A DNA stretch of 64,000 nucleotides from Nocardioides scoriae (GCF_900104965.1 NZ_LT629757.1:1364001-1428000); one strand, 5' to 3'; positions 17,535 to 28,162 are shown, numbered from the stretch's first letter. The notes: generated by a model from the sequence alone, not told the origin. Translations and numbers: made by a program.

Positions 17535-18695
17535 TCAGCAGACCAGGAGGGGGATGAGCATCTCCTGCGGGGTCAGCGAGCCGTGCAGGCCGACCAGGGT
17601 GGTCTCGTAGGCGAAGTCGGTGGTGCTGAACAGCCCCCAGGTGCCGTGCGCCGCGGCCACGACGTCGCCGATGCGCGGCCGCACGCCCGCGTCGACCGGG
17701 CCGAACCAGCCGCGCGCGGTGGCCTGCTCGCGGGTCAGCACGGTCGCGCGCTCCCCCAGCACCTCGCGCCAGGTGGCCGCGACGTCGTCGACGGCCCCGT
17801 CGTGGCAGTAGACGTGGCGGAACCGGGCCTCGCCGCCGAGCAGCGTGACGCCGTCGCGCAGCCCGGGCAGCACGTCGACGTCGACGCGGGTCTCGGGGCC
17901 GCAGTCGACCATCCCGTGGTCGGCCACGACCACGATCCGCACCTCCGGCGGCAGTGCGTCGCGCAGCTCCTGGACGTCCTCGTCGACGTCGCGCAGCTGC
18001 CCCCGCCACCGCTGGGAGTCCACGCCCGCGCGGTGGCCGTGCCAGTCGAGGTCGCCGTCGTAGACGTAGGTCAGCGAGGGCCGGTGGGCAGCGGCCGCCA
18101 CCGCGCCGGCGACCCGCTCGGCGATGTCGTCGGCCCCGACGTACGCCGCGCCCCGCTGGCCGCAGCGGGTGAGCCCGGACCCGGCGAACTCGCGCTTGCT
18201 CACCACGGTCGTGCGGACCCCCAGCGCCTCCAGGCGCGCGAAGGCGGTGGGGTGGGGCTGCCAGTCGAGCGGGTCGACGTCACGGTCCCAGAACAGCGCG
18301 TTGAGCAGCTCGCCGGTGGCCGGCACGCGCGAGGTGAAGCCCACCAGGCCGTGCTGGCCGGGCGCCAGCGCGGTGCCGAGCGAGGTCAGCGAGGTCGCGG
18401 TGGTCGAGGGCACCCCGCAGGTGGCGGGCGGCGTGCCCAGCAGGGAGTGCAGGTAGGGCGCCTGGGCGCGGTGCTCGGCGAGCAGCTCGTGGCCGAGGCC
18501 GTCGACCAGCACCACGACGTACGCCGGGGCCGGTGGCAGCTCGAGGCTGCTGGCGTGGCCGCCGAGGTCCACCCCGAGCGCCCGCGCGACGGCCGGCAGC
18601 ACGTCGGCCAGGGTCCGGCCGGCGGCGTCGGCGGAGGACCACGCCGGGGCGAGGAACCCCGTGGCGGGGCCCGACCCCCACGCCCCCTGCGTCAC
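17535..18695 (-). CDS. alkaline phosphatase family protein (nucleotide pyrophosphatase/phosphodiesterase type)
   Basis: 386 residues of the alkaline-phosphatase superfamily. Metal-ligand regions are visible: VVVLVDGLGHELLAEHRAQ, the catalytic nucleophile loop VPSTTATSLTSLGTALAPG (Ser/Thr), YVYDGDLDWHGHRAGVDS, and IVVVADHGMVDCG. These match the type I phosphodiesterase/nucleotide pyrophosphatase group. No signal peptide is seen, so it is likely cytosolic. GTG 18695 lies eight bases after the DUF5998 stop, suggesting cotranscription. Physiological substrate unknown. Confidence 0.88.
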   Translation of the reverse strand: MTQGAWGSGPATGFLAPAWSSADAAGRTLADVLPAVARALGVDLGGHASSLELPPAPAYVVVLVDGLGHELLAEHRAQAPYLHSLLGTPPATCGVPSTTATSLTSLGTALAPGQHGLVGFTSRVPATGELLNALFWDRDVDPLDWQPHPTAFARLEALGVRTTVVSKREFAGSGLTRCGQRGAAYVGADDIAERVAGAVAAAAHRPSLTYVYDGDLDWHGHRAGVDSQRWRGQLRDVDEDVQELRDALPPEVRIVVVADHGMVDCGPETRVDVDVLPGLRDGVTLLGGEARFRHVYCHDGAVDDVAATWREVLGERATVLTREQATARGWFGPVDAGVRPRIGDVVAAAHGTWGLFSTTDFAYETTLVGLHGSLTPQEMLIPLLVC

Positions 18696-18703
18696 CGGGG
18701 CGC

Positions 18704-19294
18704 TCAGCCGTGCGTGCGGGCCGAGAGGCTCTCGGCGAAGACGAGCAGGTCGTCGACCGCCTGCTGGCCGTCGGCGGCGGAGCTGACCCGCAGCGAGAAG
18801 TCGTCGGAGGCGAGCACGCCGGTGTAGCCGTGGTCGGCCTCGCACTCGGGGTCGGCGCAGCCCGCCGGCTCCAGGTCGAGCCGGTTGAGGCCACCCCAGC
18901 CCACGGTCAGCACGGCCTCGCTGGGCACGGGCTGGCCGCGGCCGGCGAACGACTCGGGGTTGGCCACCATCCGGTTGACCACGACCGAGCGCACCGAGGA
19001 CAGCCGCACCGCCTCGGTGGAGGTCGAGGTGTAGGGCTCGGGCAGCAGGTCGTCGGGGGCGTGCTCGTCGGTGTGGCACAGGATCAGCCGGCTGTCGGTG
19101 AGCACCACGACGGTGATGTGGCGACGCACCTCGTCGCGGTCGATCGTCGGCTCGTGGTGGACGAGGAAGGCGTCGACCTGCTCGCCCGCGACGGCGGCGC
19201 GGACGCCCGCGGCCACGACCTCGGGGTAGTACCCGGTCTTCTCGATGGCGGCCACGAGGGCGCCGAACCGGTCCGGGGACGTGACGGTGCGCAT
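18704..19294 (-). CDS. DUF5998 family protein
   Basis: 196-residue cytosolic protein of unknown function, common in actinobacteria upstream of the phosphodiesterase-like gene. Sequence landmarks are MRTVTSPDRFGALVAAIEKT at the start, VHHEPTIDRDEVRRHITVVV in the middle and CADPECEADHGYTGVLASDD near the end, where two cysteines and a histidine might bind metal. ATG 19294 is the only good start. Preceded by an intergenic region of about 30 bases after the Pat-like gene's stop on the same strand. Confidence 0.88.
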   Translation of the reverse strand: MRTVTSPDRFGALVAAIEKTGYYPEVVAAGVRAAVAGEQVDAFLVHHEPTIDRDEVRRHITVVVLTDSRLILCHTDEHAPDDLLPEPYTSTSTEAVRLSSVRSVVVNRMVANPESFAGRGQPVPSEAVLTVGWGGLNRLDLEPAGCADPECEADHGYTGVLASDDFSLRVSSAADGQQAVDDLLVFAESLSARTHG

Positions 19295-19326
19295 GCGGGT
19301 CAGTCTGTCACGGCCCGTGGACGGCC

Positions 19327-22044
19327 TCAGCCGGGCAGCGTGTCGCCCGCCGGGGCCGTCAGCCGCCGGACGAACAGGTCCGAGCGGGCGTCGGCGACCG
19401 GCGCCACCCGGCCGGTGGCGTGCAGCACCGTGACGCCCCCGGCGGTCGCGTGCACCAGCACCAGGTCGAGCTGGCTGACCTGCGGCAGGTCGATCTTGAG
19501 CTGCGCGACCCGACGGATCAGGTCCTCGACCGCGGCCACGTCGACCTGCTCGCTGCCGCGGAAGCCGAACAGCAGCGGCGCGGCCTTGACCGAGCGCACC
19601 GTCTCCGCGGCGTCCACCGCGCTGATGGGCGGGATCCGGAAGGCCTTGTCACCGACGAGGTCGGTCAGCGCCCCGGCGATGCCGAAGGAGACGGCCGGGC
19701 CGAACAGCGGGTCCTCGAGGCCGCCGATGGCGATCGGCACGCCCGGGGAGGCGGTGCGCTGCACCACGAACTCCGCGTCGGCCGGGTCCGCGATCAGCTC
19801 CATGAGCGAGGCCCAGGCGTCGCGCATGTCGTCCTCGTCGTCGATGTTGCGCCACACGTGGGCCAGGTCGGGACGCTGGCGCAGCCGCTCGGCGGTCGCC
19901 TTGAGCACGACGTCCCAGCCGAGCTGACGGGCGGCGGCCAGCGCCTCCTCCACCGAGTGGACGTGCACGCGCTCCCACAGGTCGACCCCGTAGTGGCCCA
20001 GCAGCGCCTGCAGCTCGACGTCGGAGAGGTTCTTGCCCTGGGGGTGGTGCATCAGCAGCTCGTTGACCTGGCGGGTCGCGGCCTCGAGGTCGACGTGCTC
20101 GAGGACGGCGCCGTCCTGGTCGTCGCGGTCGCGCCACGCGGCGTACTCCACGACGCGGGCGAGCGCGCGCACCGCGGCCTCGACCGCCTGGTAGGACGGC
20201 ACCGACCCGCGGCCGGCGGTGTCGCCCGAGAGGTCGGGCACGCGGAGCAGCTCGGGCACGCCCTCGCGGCCCAGGAAGGTCGAGACCAGCGGCTTGTCGG
20301 ACTGCTCCCCCACCGCGGCCAGCACGTTGGCGACCTCCTCGCCGCCGGCGTCCAGCGGCGGGATGTAGACCGCGACGACGGCGTCGACGTGGTCGTCGTC
20401 GATGGCGGCGTCGAGCGCGTCCTCGAAGTCCTCGGCGGTGGCGTCGGCCCCCAGGGCGGTGGCGCTGGTGACCGTGAGCCCGTTGGCGACCGCGGCGTCG
20501 ACGGCGAGCAGGCCCAGCGCGTCGGAGTTGCCGACGATGGCCACCCGGGAGCCGGACGGCAGCGGCTGGTGGGCCAGCAGCTGGGCGACGTCGAACATCT
20601 CCTCGAGCGTGTCGACCTGGAGGATGCCGGCCTGCTTGAACATCGCGTCGACGGCCTCGGGCGGCGCGGCGATCTGGCGCACGGCGTGGCCCATCGGCAC
20701 CCCCTGGGTGGTGCGCCCCGAGCGGACGGCGATGATCGGCTTGGAGCGCGAGACGCGGCGCGCGATCCGGGAGAACTTGCGCGGGTTCCCGATGGACTCC
20801 AGGTAGAGCAGGATCACCTCGGTCGCCTCGTCCTCCTCCCAGTACTGCAGGAGGTCGTTGCCCGAGACGTCGGCGCGGTTGCCGGCGCTGACGAAGGTCG
20901 ACAGGCCGAGGCCGCGGGCCCGGACCTTCTCCAGGATCGCGGTGCCGAGCGCGCCGGACTGGCAGAAGAAGCCCGCCCGGCCCCGCGGCGGCATCACCGG
21001 CGCGAGCGAGGCGTTGAGCGACACCGCGGAGGCGGTGTTGATGACGCCGAGGCAGTTGGGGCCGATCAGCCGCAGGCCGTAGGAGCGGGCCAGCCCGACC
21101 AGCTTGCGCTGCCGCTTGCGACCCTCCTCGCCGGTCTCGGCGAAGCCGCTGGAGATGACCACGAGGCCGTGCACGCCCTTGGCCGCGCAGTCGAGCACGA
21201 CGTCCTGCACCTTGTCGGCCGGCACCGCCACGATCGCGACGTCGACGTCGCCGGGGATGTCGCCGACCGTGGCGTACGACGGCATGCCGGCCACCGAGTC
21301 GGCCGCGGGGTTCACGACGTACACCCGGCCGGCGTAGTCGCCCAGCACCAGGTTGCGCACCAGCGTGGCGCCGATGGTGTCGCGGCGGCGGGAGGCGCCG
21401 ATGACGGCGACCGAGCCGGCGTTGAGGAAGGCGGCGATCGAGGCGGCCTCGGAGCGGTGCTCGCGGGCGGCGATCACGCCGATCGAGGTCTCGGTGGGGT
21501 CGATGTCGAACTCGAGGTGCATCACCCCCTCCTCCCAGCCGCCCTTGACCGAGTAGCCCTGCTCGCGGAAGACCTGGATCATCCGGCGGTTGTCGGGCAG
21601 CACCTCGGCCACGAAGCGCTTCACGCCGCGCTCGCGACCGGCCTGGGCGAGGTGCTCGAGCAGCACCTGGCCGATGCCGCGGCCCTGGTGCTGGTCCTGG
21701 ACGAGGAAGGCCACCTCGGCGCGCTCGGCGTCGAGCAGGTCGTATCGGCCCACGGCGAGGATCTTCTGGGCCAGGGTGATCACGAAGGCCACCCGCTGGC
21801 GGTGGTCGACGGTGGTGAAGCGCGCGACGTCGCGGTCCGAGAGGGTCGGCATCGGGGCGAAGAAGCGGTAGTACTTCGACTGCTGGGAGACCTGGGCGTA
21901 GAACTCGACGAGCCCCTCGGCGTCGCTGGGCAGGATCGGGCGCAGGTGGGCGGTCCGGCCGTCGCGGAGGAGGACGTCGGCCTCCCAGTGCTCGGGGTAG
22001 TCCCGGGGGGCGGGAGACGGCGTCTCGGTCTCCAGGCTGGTCAC
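19327..22044 (-). CDS. GNAT acetyltransferase fused to NDP-forming acyl-CoA synthetase (Pat-like)
   Basis: 905-residue fusion. Residues 1-185 form a GNAT domain with the acetyl-CoA loop [20 protein letters not shown]. Residues about 200-330 are the CoA-binding Rossmann domain ([20 protein letters not shown]), 340-510 the succinyl-CoA-ligase-like domain ([20 protein letters not shown]) and about 690-905 an ATP-grasp domain. This N-terminal-GNAT arrangement is that of actinobacterial Pat protein lysine acetyltransferases (for example Streptomyces lividans PatA), which acetylate acyl-CoA synthetases; the ligase part is usually inactive. GTG 22044 precedes [20 protein letters not shown]; the frame is open upstream to 22203 but antisense to the topoisomerase gene. 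Confidence 0.9.
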   Translation of the reverse strand: MTSLETETPSPAPRDYPEHWEADVLLRDGRTAHLRPILPSDAEGLVEFYAQVSQQSKYYRFFAPMPTLSDRDVARFTTVDHRQRVAFVITLAQKILAVGRYDLLDAERAEVAFLVQDQHQGRGIGQVLLEHLAQAGRERGVKRFVAEVLPDNRRMIQVFREQGYSVKGGWEEGVMHLEFDIDPTETSIGVIAAREHRSEAASIAAFLNAGSVAVIGASRRRDTIGATLVRNLVLGDYAGRVYVVNPAADSVAGMPSYATVGDIPGDVDVAIVAVPADKVQDVVLDCAAKGVHGLVVISSGFAETGEEGRKRQRKLVGLARSYGLRLIGPNCLGVINTASAVSLNASLAPVMPPRGRAGFFCQSGALGTAILEKVRARGLGLSTFVSAGNRADVSGNDLLQYWEEDEATEVILLYLESIGNPRKFSRIARRVSRSKPIIAVRSGRTTQGVPMGHAVRQIAAPPEAVDAMFKQAGILQVDTLEEMFDVAQLLAHQPLPSGSRVAIVGNSDALGLLAVDAAVANGLTVTSATALGADATAEDFEDALDAAIDDDHVDAVVAVYIPPLDAGGEEVANVLAAVGEQSDKPLVSTFLGREGVPELLRVPDLSGDTAGRGSVPSYQAVEAAVRALARVVEYAAWRDRDDQDGAVLEHVDLEAATRQVNELLMHHPQGKNLSDVELQALLGHYGVDLWERVHVHSVEEALAAARQLGWDVVLKATAERLRQRPDLAHVWRNIDDEDDMRDAWASLMELIADPADAEFVVQRTASPGVPIAIGGLEDPLFGPAVSFGIAGALTDLVGDKAFRIPPISAVDAAETVRSVKAAPLLFGFRGSEQVDVAAVEDLIRRVAQLKIDLPQVSQLDLVLVHATAGGVTVLHATGRVAPVADARSDLFVRRLTAPAGDTLPG

Positions 22045-22120
22045 GGCTGAAATGTACCGTCCGGGGCTCGACGGCGCGCCCGGTCGAGCAGCGCGGCGGG
22101 CGTTGGGGAGAATCGCCCGC

Positions 22121-24598
22121 ATGGCCCGTCGCACAGCAGCGCCTCCCCCGGAGGACTTCGAGGAGCACATCGTCGACATCGACGTCGGCGACGAGATGCG
22201 CACCAGCTTCCTGGAGTACGCCTACTCCGTCATCTACTCCCGGGCGCTGCCCGACGCCCGCGACGGGCTCAAGCCCGTCCAGCGCCGGATCCTCTACGCC
22301 ATGCACGACATGGGGCTGCGCCCCGACCGCGGGCACGTGAAGTCCTCCCGCGTCGTCGGCGAGGTCATGGGCCGCTTCCACCCGCACGGCGACGGCGCGA
22401 TCTACGACGCCCTGGTGCGGATGTCGCAGTCCTTCTCGATGCGGCTGCCGACGGTCGACGGCCACGGCAACTTCGGCTCGCCCGACGACCCGCCCGCCGC
22501 GATGCGCTACACCGAGGCCCGGATGGCCCCGGCCGCCGTCGCCATGACCGGCAGCATCGACGAGGACACCGTCGACTTCCGCCCCAACTACGACGGCCGC
22601 GAGCAGGAGCCCTCGGTGCTGCCCGCCGCGATCCCGCACCTGGTGGTCAACGGCGCCGCCGGCATCGCGGTCGGCATGGCGACCAACATCGCCCCGCACA
22701 ACCTGGTCGAGGTCGTCCAGGCGCTGCGCCACCTGGTCAAGACGCCCGGCGCCGACCTCGACGCCCTGATGCGCTTCGTCCCCGGGCCCGACCTGCCCAC
22801 CGGCGGCAAGATCATCGGCCTCGACGGGGTGCGTGACGCCTACGAGTCGGGGCGCGGCAGCTTCAAGATGCGCGCGACCACCCGCATCGAGTCGGTCACC
22901 GCCCGCCGCAAGGGCATCGTCGTGACCGAGCTGCCGTACGGCGTGGGCACCGAGCGCGTGATCGCCGCGATCAAGAAGCTGGTGCAGACCAAGAAGCTCC
23001 AGGGCATCGCCGACGTCAAGGACCTCACCGACCGCGAGCAGGGCCTGCGGCTGGTGATCGAGGTCAAGAACGGCTTCCACCCCGAGGCGATCCTCGAGCA
23101 GCTGTTCCGCAGCACCCCGCTCGAGGAGTCCTTCGGCATCAACGCGGTGGCCCTGGTCGACGGCCAGCCCCGCACGCTCGGGCTCAAGGAGATGCTCGAG
23201 GTCTTCCTGGGGCACCGCTTCGACGTGGTCCGTCGGCGCTCGACGTACCGCCGCGGCAAGGCCCACGACCGGCTCCACCTCGTCGAGGGCCTGCTCACCG
23301 CGATCCTCGACATCGACGAGGTGATCGCGCTGATCCGCTCCAGCGACAACGCCGAGCAGGCGCGCGAGCGGCTCACCACGGTGTTCGACCTCAGCGAGGT
23401 CCAGGCGACCTACATCCTCGACATGCCGCTGCGCCGGCTGACGAGGTTCTCCACGCTCGAGCTCGACCAGGAGGCCGCCGAGCTGCGCGCCACCATCGAG
23501 GCCCTCGACGAGGTCCTCGGCGACGACACCAAGCTGCGGGCCGTGGTCTCCCAGGAGCTGGCCGACGTCGCGAAGACCTACGGCACCCCGCGGCGCACCG
23601 TGCTGCTGGAGTCCTCGGGCCAGACCGCGACGGCCAGCACGCCGCTCGAGGTCGCCGACGACCCCTGCTACGTCTTCCTGTCCTCCTCGGGGCTGCTGGC
23701 CCGCACCACCTCGCTCGAGGCCCCCGGCGAGCGCGAGGGCCGTGTGCGCCACGACGTCGTCGTGTCCGCGGTCGCCACGACGGCCCGCGGCGAGATCGGC
23801 GTGGTCACCTCGGCCGGGCGCGTGGTGAAGCTGCCCGTCCTCGACCTGCCCACCCTGCCCAGCACCGCCAGCCACCCCCACCTGCAGGGCGGGGCGCCGG
23901 TCGGCGAGTTCGTCACGCTCGACGGCGAGCGGGTGCTGGCCCTGACCGGCTTCGACCCCGGCTCCCCCGGGCTGGCGCTGGGCACCCGCCAGGGCGTGGT
24001 CAAGCGGGTCAACCCCGAGTTCCTCGCCGCGCGCGACGACTGGGAGGTCATCGGCCTCAAGGACGGCGACGAGGTCGTCGGGGCGGTCGAGCTGCGCACC
24101 GGCGAGGAGGAGCTGTGCTTCGTCACCAGCGACGCCCAGCTGCTCCACTTCGCGGCCTCCGGGGTGCGCCCGCAGGGTCGGGCCGGTGGCGGCATCGCCG
24201 GCATCAAGCTCGGCCCGAAGGCCAGGGTCGTGTCCTTCGGGGCCGTCGACCCCGAGGGCGCCGTGCTGGTCTCGGTCTCGGGCGCCTCGTCGGCGCTGCC
24301 GGGCACGGAGGCCGGCTCGGTCAAGGTGACGCCGTTCTCGGAGTACCCCGCCAAGGGCCGCGCCACGGGCGGGGTCCGGTGCCACCGGTTCCTGCGGGGC
24401 GAGGACACCCTGGTGCTGGCCGCCGTGGTGCCCTCCCCGCCGGCGGCCGCGGCCGACAGCGGCGCACCGGTCGACCTGCCCGAGCCGGTGGAGCGCCGCG
24501 ACGGCTCCGGCGTGCCGGCCAGCCAGCCGGTCGTCGCGGTCTCGGGTCCCGTGTCCGCGCTGCTGCCCCCGGCCGTGCCGGGCGACGTGGCAGGCTGA
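22121..24598 (+). CDS. parC: DNA topoisomerase IV subunit A (GyrA/ParC family)
   Basis: 825-residue breakage-reunion subunit. The winged-helix domain has [19 protein letters not shown], the quinolone-resistance region [20 protein letters not shown] (Gly92 aligns with E. coli GyrA Ser83) and the active-site tyrosine in [10 protein letters not shown] (Tyr130). The tower and coiled coil follow, and a C-terminal beta-pinwheel starts around residue 520. No GyrA-box (QRRGGKG) is evident, supporting a topoisomerase IV-type assignment; the subunit B gene is at 28.5-30.6 kb. ATG 22121 is selected over the extra upstream open frame. Divergent from the Pat-like gene. Confidence 0.92.
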   Translation: MARRTAAPPPEDFEEHIVDIDVGDEMRTSFLEYAYSVIYSRALPDARDGLKPVQRRILYAMHDMGLRPDRGHVKSSRVVGEVMGRFHPHGDGAIYDALVRMSQSFSMRLPTVDGHGNFGSPDDPPAAMRYTEARMAPAAVAMTGSIDEDTVDFRPNYDGREQEPSVLPAAIPHLVVNGAAGIAVGMATNIAPHNLVEVVQALRHLVKTPGADLDALMRFVPGPDLPTGGKIIGLDGVRDAYESGRGSFKMRATTRIESVTARRKGIVVTELPYGVGTERVIAAIKKLVQTKKLQGIADVKDLTDREQGLRLVIEVKNGFHPEAILEQLFRSTPLEESFGINAVALVDGQPRTLGLKEMLEVFLGHRFDVVRRRSTYRRGKAHDRLHLVEGLLTAILDIDEVIALIRSSDNAEQARERLTTVFDLSEVQATYILDMPLRRLTRFSTLELDQEAAELRATIEALDEVLGDDTKLRAVVSQELADVAKTYGTPRRTVLLESSGQTATASTPLEVADDPCYVFLSSSGLLARTTSLEAPGEREGRVRHDVVVSAVATTARGEIGVVTSAGRVVKLPVLDLPTLPSTASHPHLQGGAPVGEFVTLDGERVLALTGFDPGSPGLALGTRQGVVKRVNPEFLAARDDWEVIGLKDGDEVVGAVELRTGEEELCFVTSDAQLLHFAASGVRPQGRAGGGIAGIKLGPKARVVSFGAVDPEGAVLVSVSGASSALPGTEAGSVKVTPFSEYPAKGRATGGVRCHRFLRGEDTLVLAAVVPSPPAAAADSGAPVDLPEPVERRDGSGVPASQPVVAVSGPVSALLPPAVPGDVAG

Positions 24599-24603
24599 GC
24601 CGC

Positions 24604-25335
24604 ATGCTGCCCCCTTCCCCGGCCCGCCGCCCGGCCCGTCGTGCCCGTCCCCTGGTCGCGGCGGTCGCCGTGCTGGCCACCCTCTCGCTCGCCGCGTGCG
24701 GTGGCGGCGACGAGGCCGCCGCCGAGAAGACGCCCACCCAGGTGCTCGCCGCCGCCAAGAAGCAGTTCGACGACGCCGCCAGCGTCCGGATCGAGCTGAG
24801 CACCGACTCGGTGCCCGAGGCCGGCAACGGCGTCCTGGGCGCCAGCGGGGTGGTCACGGACGCCCCGGCCTTCGAGGGCGACGTCAAGGTGCTGCTGAGC
24901 GGCATCACCGCGACCGTGCCGGTCACCTCCGTCGGCGGCACGGTCTACGCGAAGCTGCCGCTCACCACGAAGTACGCCGCGATCGACCCCGAGGAGTACG
25001 GCGCCCCCGACCCGGCCGACTTCGGCGACCCCGACCAGGGCCTGTCCTCGCTGCTGACCGAGGTCGAGGGCGCGAAGAAGGGCGAGCAGACCCGCGACGG
25101 GGACCAGGTGCTGACCACCTACTCCGGCACCCTGCCCGGCGCCTCGGTCAAGCGGATCGTGCCGAGCGCCGACGCGAGGTCCGACTACCCGACCAAGGTC
25201 GGCGTCGACGACTCCGGCCAGGCCACCTCGGTCACCATCACCGGGCCGTTCTTCTCCGACGGCGCCGACGTGACCTACGACGTGGGGTTCTCGCAGTACG
25301 ACCGCGACGTCACGATCGCCAAGCCGACCTCCTGA
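24604..25335 (+). CDS. LppX/LprAFG-family lipoprotein
   Basis: 243-residue secreted lipoprotein. The signal peptide ends in a lipobox, ATLSLAACGGGDEAAAE, with cysteine about residue 35 as the lipidation site. The mature part is the LppX/LprG-type half-beta-barrel that binds lipids: KTPTQVLAAAKKQFDDAASV, then GGTVYAKLPLTTKYAAIDP. In mycobacteria LprG carries triacylglycerides and lipoglycans and is co-encoded with the MFS exporter P55 (Rv1410c). Here an MFS exporter follows after eight bases, so the same partnership is inferred. ATG 24604 starts five bases after parC. Confidence 0.9.
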   Translation: MLPPSPARRPARRARPLVAAVAVLATLSLAACGGGDEAAAEKTPTQVLAAAKKQFDDAASVRIELSTDSVPEAGNGVLGASGVVTDAPAFEGDVKVLLSGITATVPVTSVGGTVYAKLPLTTKYAAIDPEEYGAPDPADFGDPDQGLSSLLTEVEGAKKGEQTRDGDQVLTTYSGTLPGASVKRIVPSADARSDYPTKVGVDDSGQATSVTITGPFFSDGADVTYDVGFSQYDRDVTIAKPTS

Positions 25336-25343
25336 CCTGACCC

Positions 25344-27176
25344 GTGGCCAGCGACGCCGTCCGGGCGGCACCCGAGCACCCCACCCCGGACCCCGTCGCG
25401 CGGCTGCTGCTGGGCCTGGCGGCCGTGGCGGTCGCCTTCGCCGCCGCCGACACCTACGTGGTGGTGCTCGCGCTGCCCGACATGATGGGCTCGGTCGGCC
25501 TCTCGGTCGACGAGCTGCAGCGGGCCGCCCCGATCGTCAGCGGCTTCCTGCTCGGCTACGTCGCCATGCTGCCGCTCATCGGCCGCATCGCCGACCTGCG
25601 CGGCCGCACCCCGGTGCTGCTCGCCTCGCTGGTGGTGTTCTCGTTCGGTTCGCTGGTGACCGCCGCGGCGTACGACCTGCCGAGCCTGGTCGCCGGGCGC
25701 TTCCTCCAGGGCGTCGGCGGCGGTGGGCTGGTGCCGGTCACGCTGGCGCTGGTGGCCGACCTCTACCCCGCGGAGCGTCGCGGCGTGCCCCTGGGCGTGG
25801 TCGGCGCGGTGCAGGAGCTCGGCAGCGTGCTGGGGCCGCTGCTGGGGGCCGTGGTGCTGGCCGTCGGCGACTGGCGCGACATCTTCTGGCTCAACCTGGC
25901 CGTCGGGCTGCTGCTGGCCGCGGCGATCCGCGTGCTCGTGACCCGGCGCGCCGCCCTCGCCGGTCCGGCCGCCGGCCCCGCCCCTGGCCCCGACCCAGGC
26001 CCCGACCCTGGCCCCGACCCGGCGCGTCGGCGCCGGCCCGACGTCGTCGGGCTGCTGCTGGTGGCGCTGTCGCTGGTGGGGCTGCTGCTCGTGATGCGCC
26101 AGCCCGATGCCCTGGTCACCTCGGTCGCCTGGGGCGGGCCGTTCGTGCCGTACGCCGACGGCGGGTCGGTCTGGCTGTCCCCGGTCGGCACCGTCGTGGT
26201 GCTCCTGGGCCTCGCGACGCTGGCCTGGACGGTGCTCGCGCCGCGGCCGCTGTTCGACGCACGCGGGTGGTGGGCCTCGGTGCGCGAGGCCGACCTGGTG
26301 GGCGCCGCGCTGCTCTCGGTCGCGCTGGGCGGGGTGATCCTGGCCTTCGCGACCGCCGACCCCGAGGTGCAGGTCTTCTCCGAGGCCGGACCGGTCTACC
26401 TCGGCGTCGCCGCCCTGGCGGCCGTGCTCTTCGTGCTGCACAACCGGCGCGCGGCGGCCCCCCTGGTCCCCCACGGCGCCTTCCGCGAGCGGCCGGCGTG
26501 GGGCGCGGTGCTGGTCAGCTTCTTCGTCGGCTCGGCCCTGATCGCGGCCCTGGTGGACATCCCGATCTTCGCCCGGCTGACCGTCGCCGACGGCGACCAG
26601 CTGCGGGCGGCGCTGGTGCTCGTGGAGTTCCTCGTGGCGCTGCCGGTCGGCGCCCTGGTGGGCGGGTACGCCGTGCGCCGCGTGCCGGTCGCCCTCGTCG
26701 CCGCCGGCGGGATGCTGCTGGCCGCCGCCGGCTTCGCCGTGATGACCACCTGGGGACCCGACTCGATGGGCCGTCCCGTGGCCGTCGCGGTGCTGGCCCT
26801 GACCGGTCTGGGGTTCGGGCTGGCCCTGGCGCCGGTCAACGCCGCGCTGCTCGCCGCCACGCCCGACGCGGTGCACGGCGTCGCCAGCGCGCTGCTCGTG
26901 GTGGCCCGGATGGTCGGGATGCTGGTCGGCATCTCCGCGCTGACCACGATCGGGCTGCGGCGCTACTACGCCGTCCAGGGCGACATCCCGGCCCCCGTCG
27001 ACGTCTGCGGCGGCACGAGCACCCGCTGCGCGGCGTACACCCGGCTGCTGGAGCTGGCCGGCCTGGAGCAGCTGCAGGCGATCTTCCTCGGGGCGGCGGT
27101 GTGCGCGGTGGTGGCCGCGGTGCTGGCCCTGCTGACGCTGCGGGTGCCCCGGGCGGGGCGCAGCACGACCGAGTGA
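25344..27176 (+). CDS. MFS exporter, P55-like, partner of the adjacent lipoprotein
   Basis: 610-residue 14-helix drug:H+ antiporter-type MFS protein. The motif-A loop is IGRIADLRGRTPVLLASL, motif C is GAVQELGSVLGPLLGAVVLA. Between helices around residue 205-235 is a linker with near-perfect PGPDPGPD repeats encoded by a GC-rich tandem repeat. An extra-cytoplasmic cysteine pair (DVCGGTSTRCAAYTRLLEL) lies between the last helices. By analogy to LprG-Rv1410 the pair exports lipids across the membrane; the sequence alone does not prove substrate. The GTG start is 8 bases after the lipoprotein stop, an operon. Confidence 0.88.
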   Translation: MASDAVRAAPEHPTPDPVARLLLGLAAVAVAFAAADTYVVVLALPDMMGSVGLSVDELQRAAPIVSGFLLGYVAMLPLIGRIADLRGRTPVLLASLVVFSFGSLVTAAAYDLPSLVAGRFLQGVGGGGLVPVTLALVADLYPAERRGVPLGVVGAVQELGSVLGPLLGAVVLAVGDWRDIFWLNLAVGLLLAAAIRVLVTRRAALAGPAAGPAPGPDPGPDPGPDPARRRRPDVVGLLLVALSLVGLLLVMRQPDALVTSVAWGGPFVPYADGGSVWLSPVGTVVVLLGLATLAWTVLAPRPLFDARGWWASVREADLVGAALLSVALGGVILAFATADPEVQVFSEAGPVYLGVAALAAVLFVLHNRRAAAPLVPHGAFRERPAWGAVLVSFFVGSALIAALVDIPIFARLTVADGDQLRAALVLVEFLVALPVGALVGGYAVRRVPVALVAAGGMLLAAAGFAVMTTWGPDSMGRPVAVAVLALTGLGFGLALAPVNAALLAATPDAVHGVASALLVVARMVGMLVGISALTTIGLRRYYAVQGDIPAPVDVCGGTSTRCAAYTRLLELAGLEQLQAIFLGAAVCAVVAAVLALLTLRVPRAGRSTTE

Positions 27177-27234
27177 CCCACGTCGCCCGGCCGCGCCCTC
27201 GCGGGAGCGGGGCGCACCCACTACGGTCTGGGGC

Positions 27235-27735
27235 GTGCCTTCCGCAGACTTCGACGACCTGCTCACCGCCAACCGCGCCTTCGCCGAGACGTTCGACCTC
27301 GGCGGGTTCGACGGCGTCGCCCACGCCGGCATCGCCATCGTCACGTGCATGGACTCGCGCATCGACCCGCTGGGGATGCTCGGGCTCAAGCCGGGCGACG
27401 CGAAGATCTTCCGCAACCCCGGCGGCCGCGTGACGCCCCAGGCGCTCGAGGCGCTCGTCCTGGGAGCCCACCTGCTCCGCGTGGAGCGGATCCTGGTGGT
27501 GCCCCACACCCGCTGCGCCATGGCCTCCTCGACGCTCGAGGAGCTGCGCGCCCGGGTCTCGGAGTCCGCCGGCCTCGACGCCACCTGGCAGCCCTTCGGC
27601 GTGGTCACCGACCAGCGCGCCTCGCTCGCCGACGACGTCCACGCCGTGCGCTCGCACCCCCTGATCCCCGACGAGGTCAAGGTCGGCGGCTTCCTGTACG
27701 ACGTCGACAGCGGCCTGCTCGAGCAGCTCGTCTAG
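27235..27735 (+). CDS. beta-class carbonic anhydrase
   Basis: 166-residue zinc enzyme interconverting CO2 and bicarbonate. The zinc ligand and catalytic dyad motif is VTCMDSRIDPLGMLGL (Cys, Asp, Arg), and the second ligand set is VPHTRCAMASSTLEELRAR (His, Cys). RNPGGRVTPQALEALVLGAH matches the family core. The length is short, as in actinobacterial plant-type beta-CA relatives. The start is GTG 27235. It is followed after four bases by the PPOX gene. Confidence 0.92.
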   Translation: MPSADFDDLLTANRAFAETFDLGGFDGVAHAGIAIVTCMDSRIDPLGMLGLKPGDAKIFRNPGGRVTPQALEALVLGAHLLRVERILVVPHTRCAMASSTLEELRARVSESAGLDATWQPFGVVTDQRASLADDVHAVRSHPLIPDEVKVGGFLYDVDSGLLEQLV

Positions 27736-27739
27736 CGCC

Positions 27740-28147
27740 GTGGACCTCGACGCCGCGGTCGACTTCGTCCGCACCCACCACCGCGCCGTGCTGGCCACCC
27801 GCAGCCCGGGGCGGGTCCACCAGAGCCCGGTGCTCGTCGGTGTCGACGACCGCGGCCGGCTGGTCGTCAGCAGCCGGGAGACGGCGTACAAGACCCGGCA
27901 GCTGCGGGCGGACCCCTGGGCCCAGCTCTGCGTCTTCCCCGACGGCTTCTTCGGCGAGTGGGTCTACCTCGAGGGCAAGGCCGAGGTGGTCTCGCTGCCG
28001 GAGGCGATGGACCTGCTCGTGGACTACTACCGCGACATCAGCGGCGAGGCCGACGACTGGGACGAGTACCGCGCCGGCATGGAGCGCGAGCAGCGCGTCG
28101 TGCTCCGGATCACGCCCACCCGCGCGGGACCGCAGCGCCAGGGCTGA
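27740..28147 (+). CDS. PPOX-class (F420/FMN-type) oxidoreductase
   Basis: 135-residue split-barrel flavin/deazaflavin-binding protein. Landmarks are HHRAVLATRSPGRVHQSPVL, VVSSRETAYKTRQLRADP and CVFPDGFFGEWVYLEGKAEV, which are those of actinobacterial PPOX-class F420-dependent enzymes. They reduce small unsaturated substrates with F420H2; the particular reaction is unknown. GTG 27740 follows the carbonic anhydrase stop by four bases, so it is in the same transcript. The next gene is convergent. Confidence 0.88.
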   Translation: MDLDAAVDFVRTHHRAVLATRSPGRVHQSPVLVGVDDRGRLVVSSRETAYKTRQLRADPWAQLCVFPDGFFGEWVYLEGKAEVVSLPEAMDLLVDYYRDISGEADDWDEYRAGMEREQRVVLRITPTRAGPQRQG

Positions 28148-28162
28148 GGTCCGCCGCGCGGC

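Noticed and set aside
19649-24385. 1578-residue minus-strand open frame
   Set aside because: Antisense to parC and out of frame with the Pat-like gene. Composition is Arg/Gly/Ala-rich shadow coding caused by high GC3; no domain motif.
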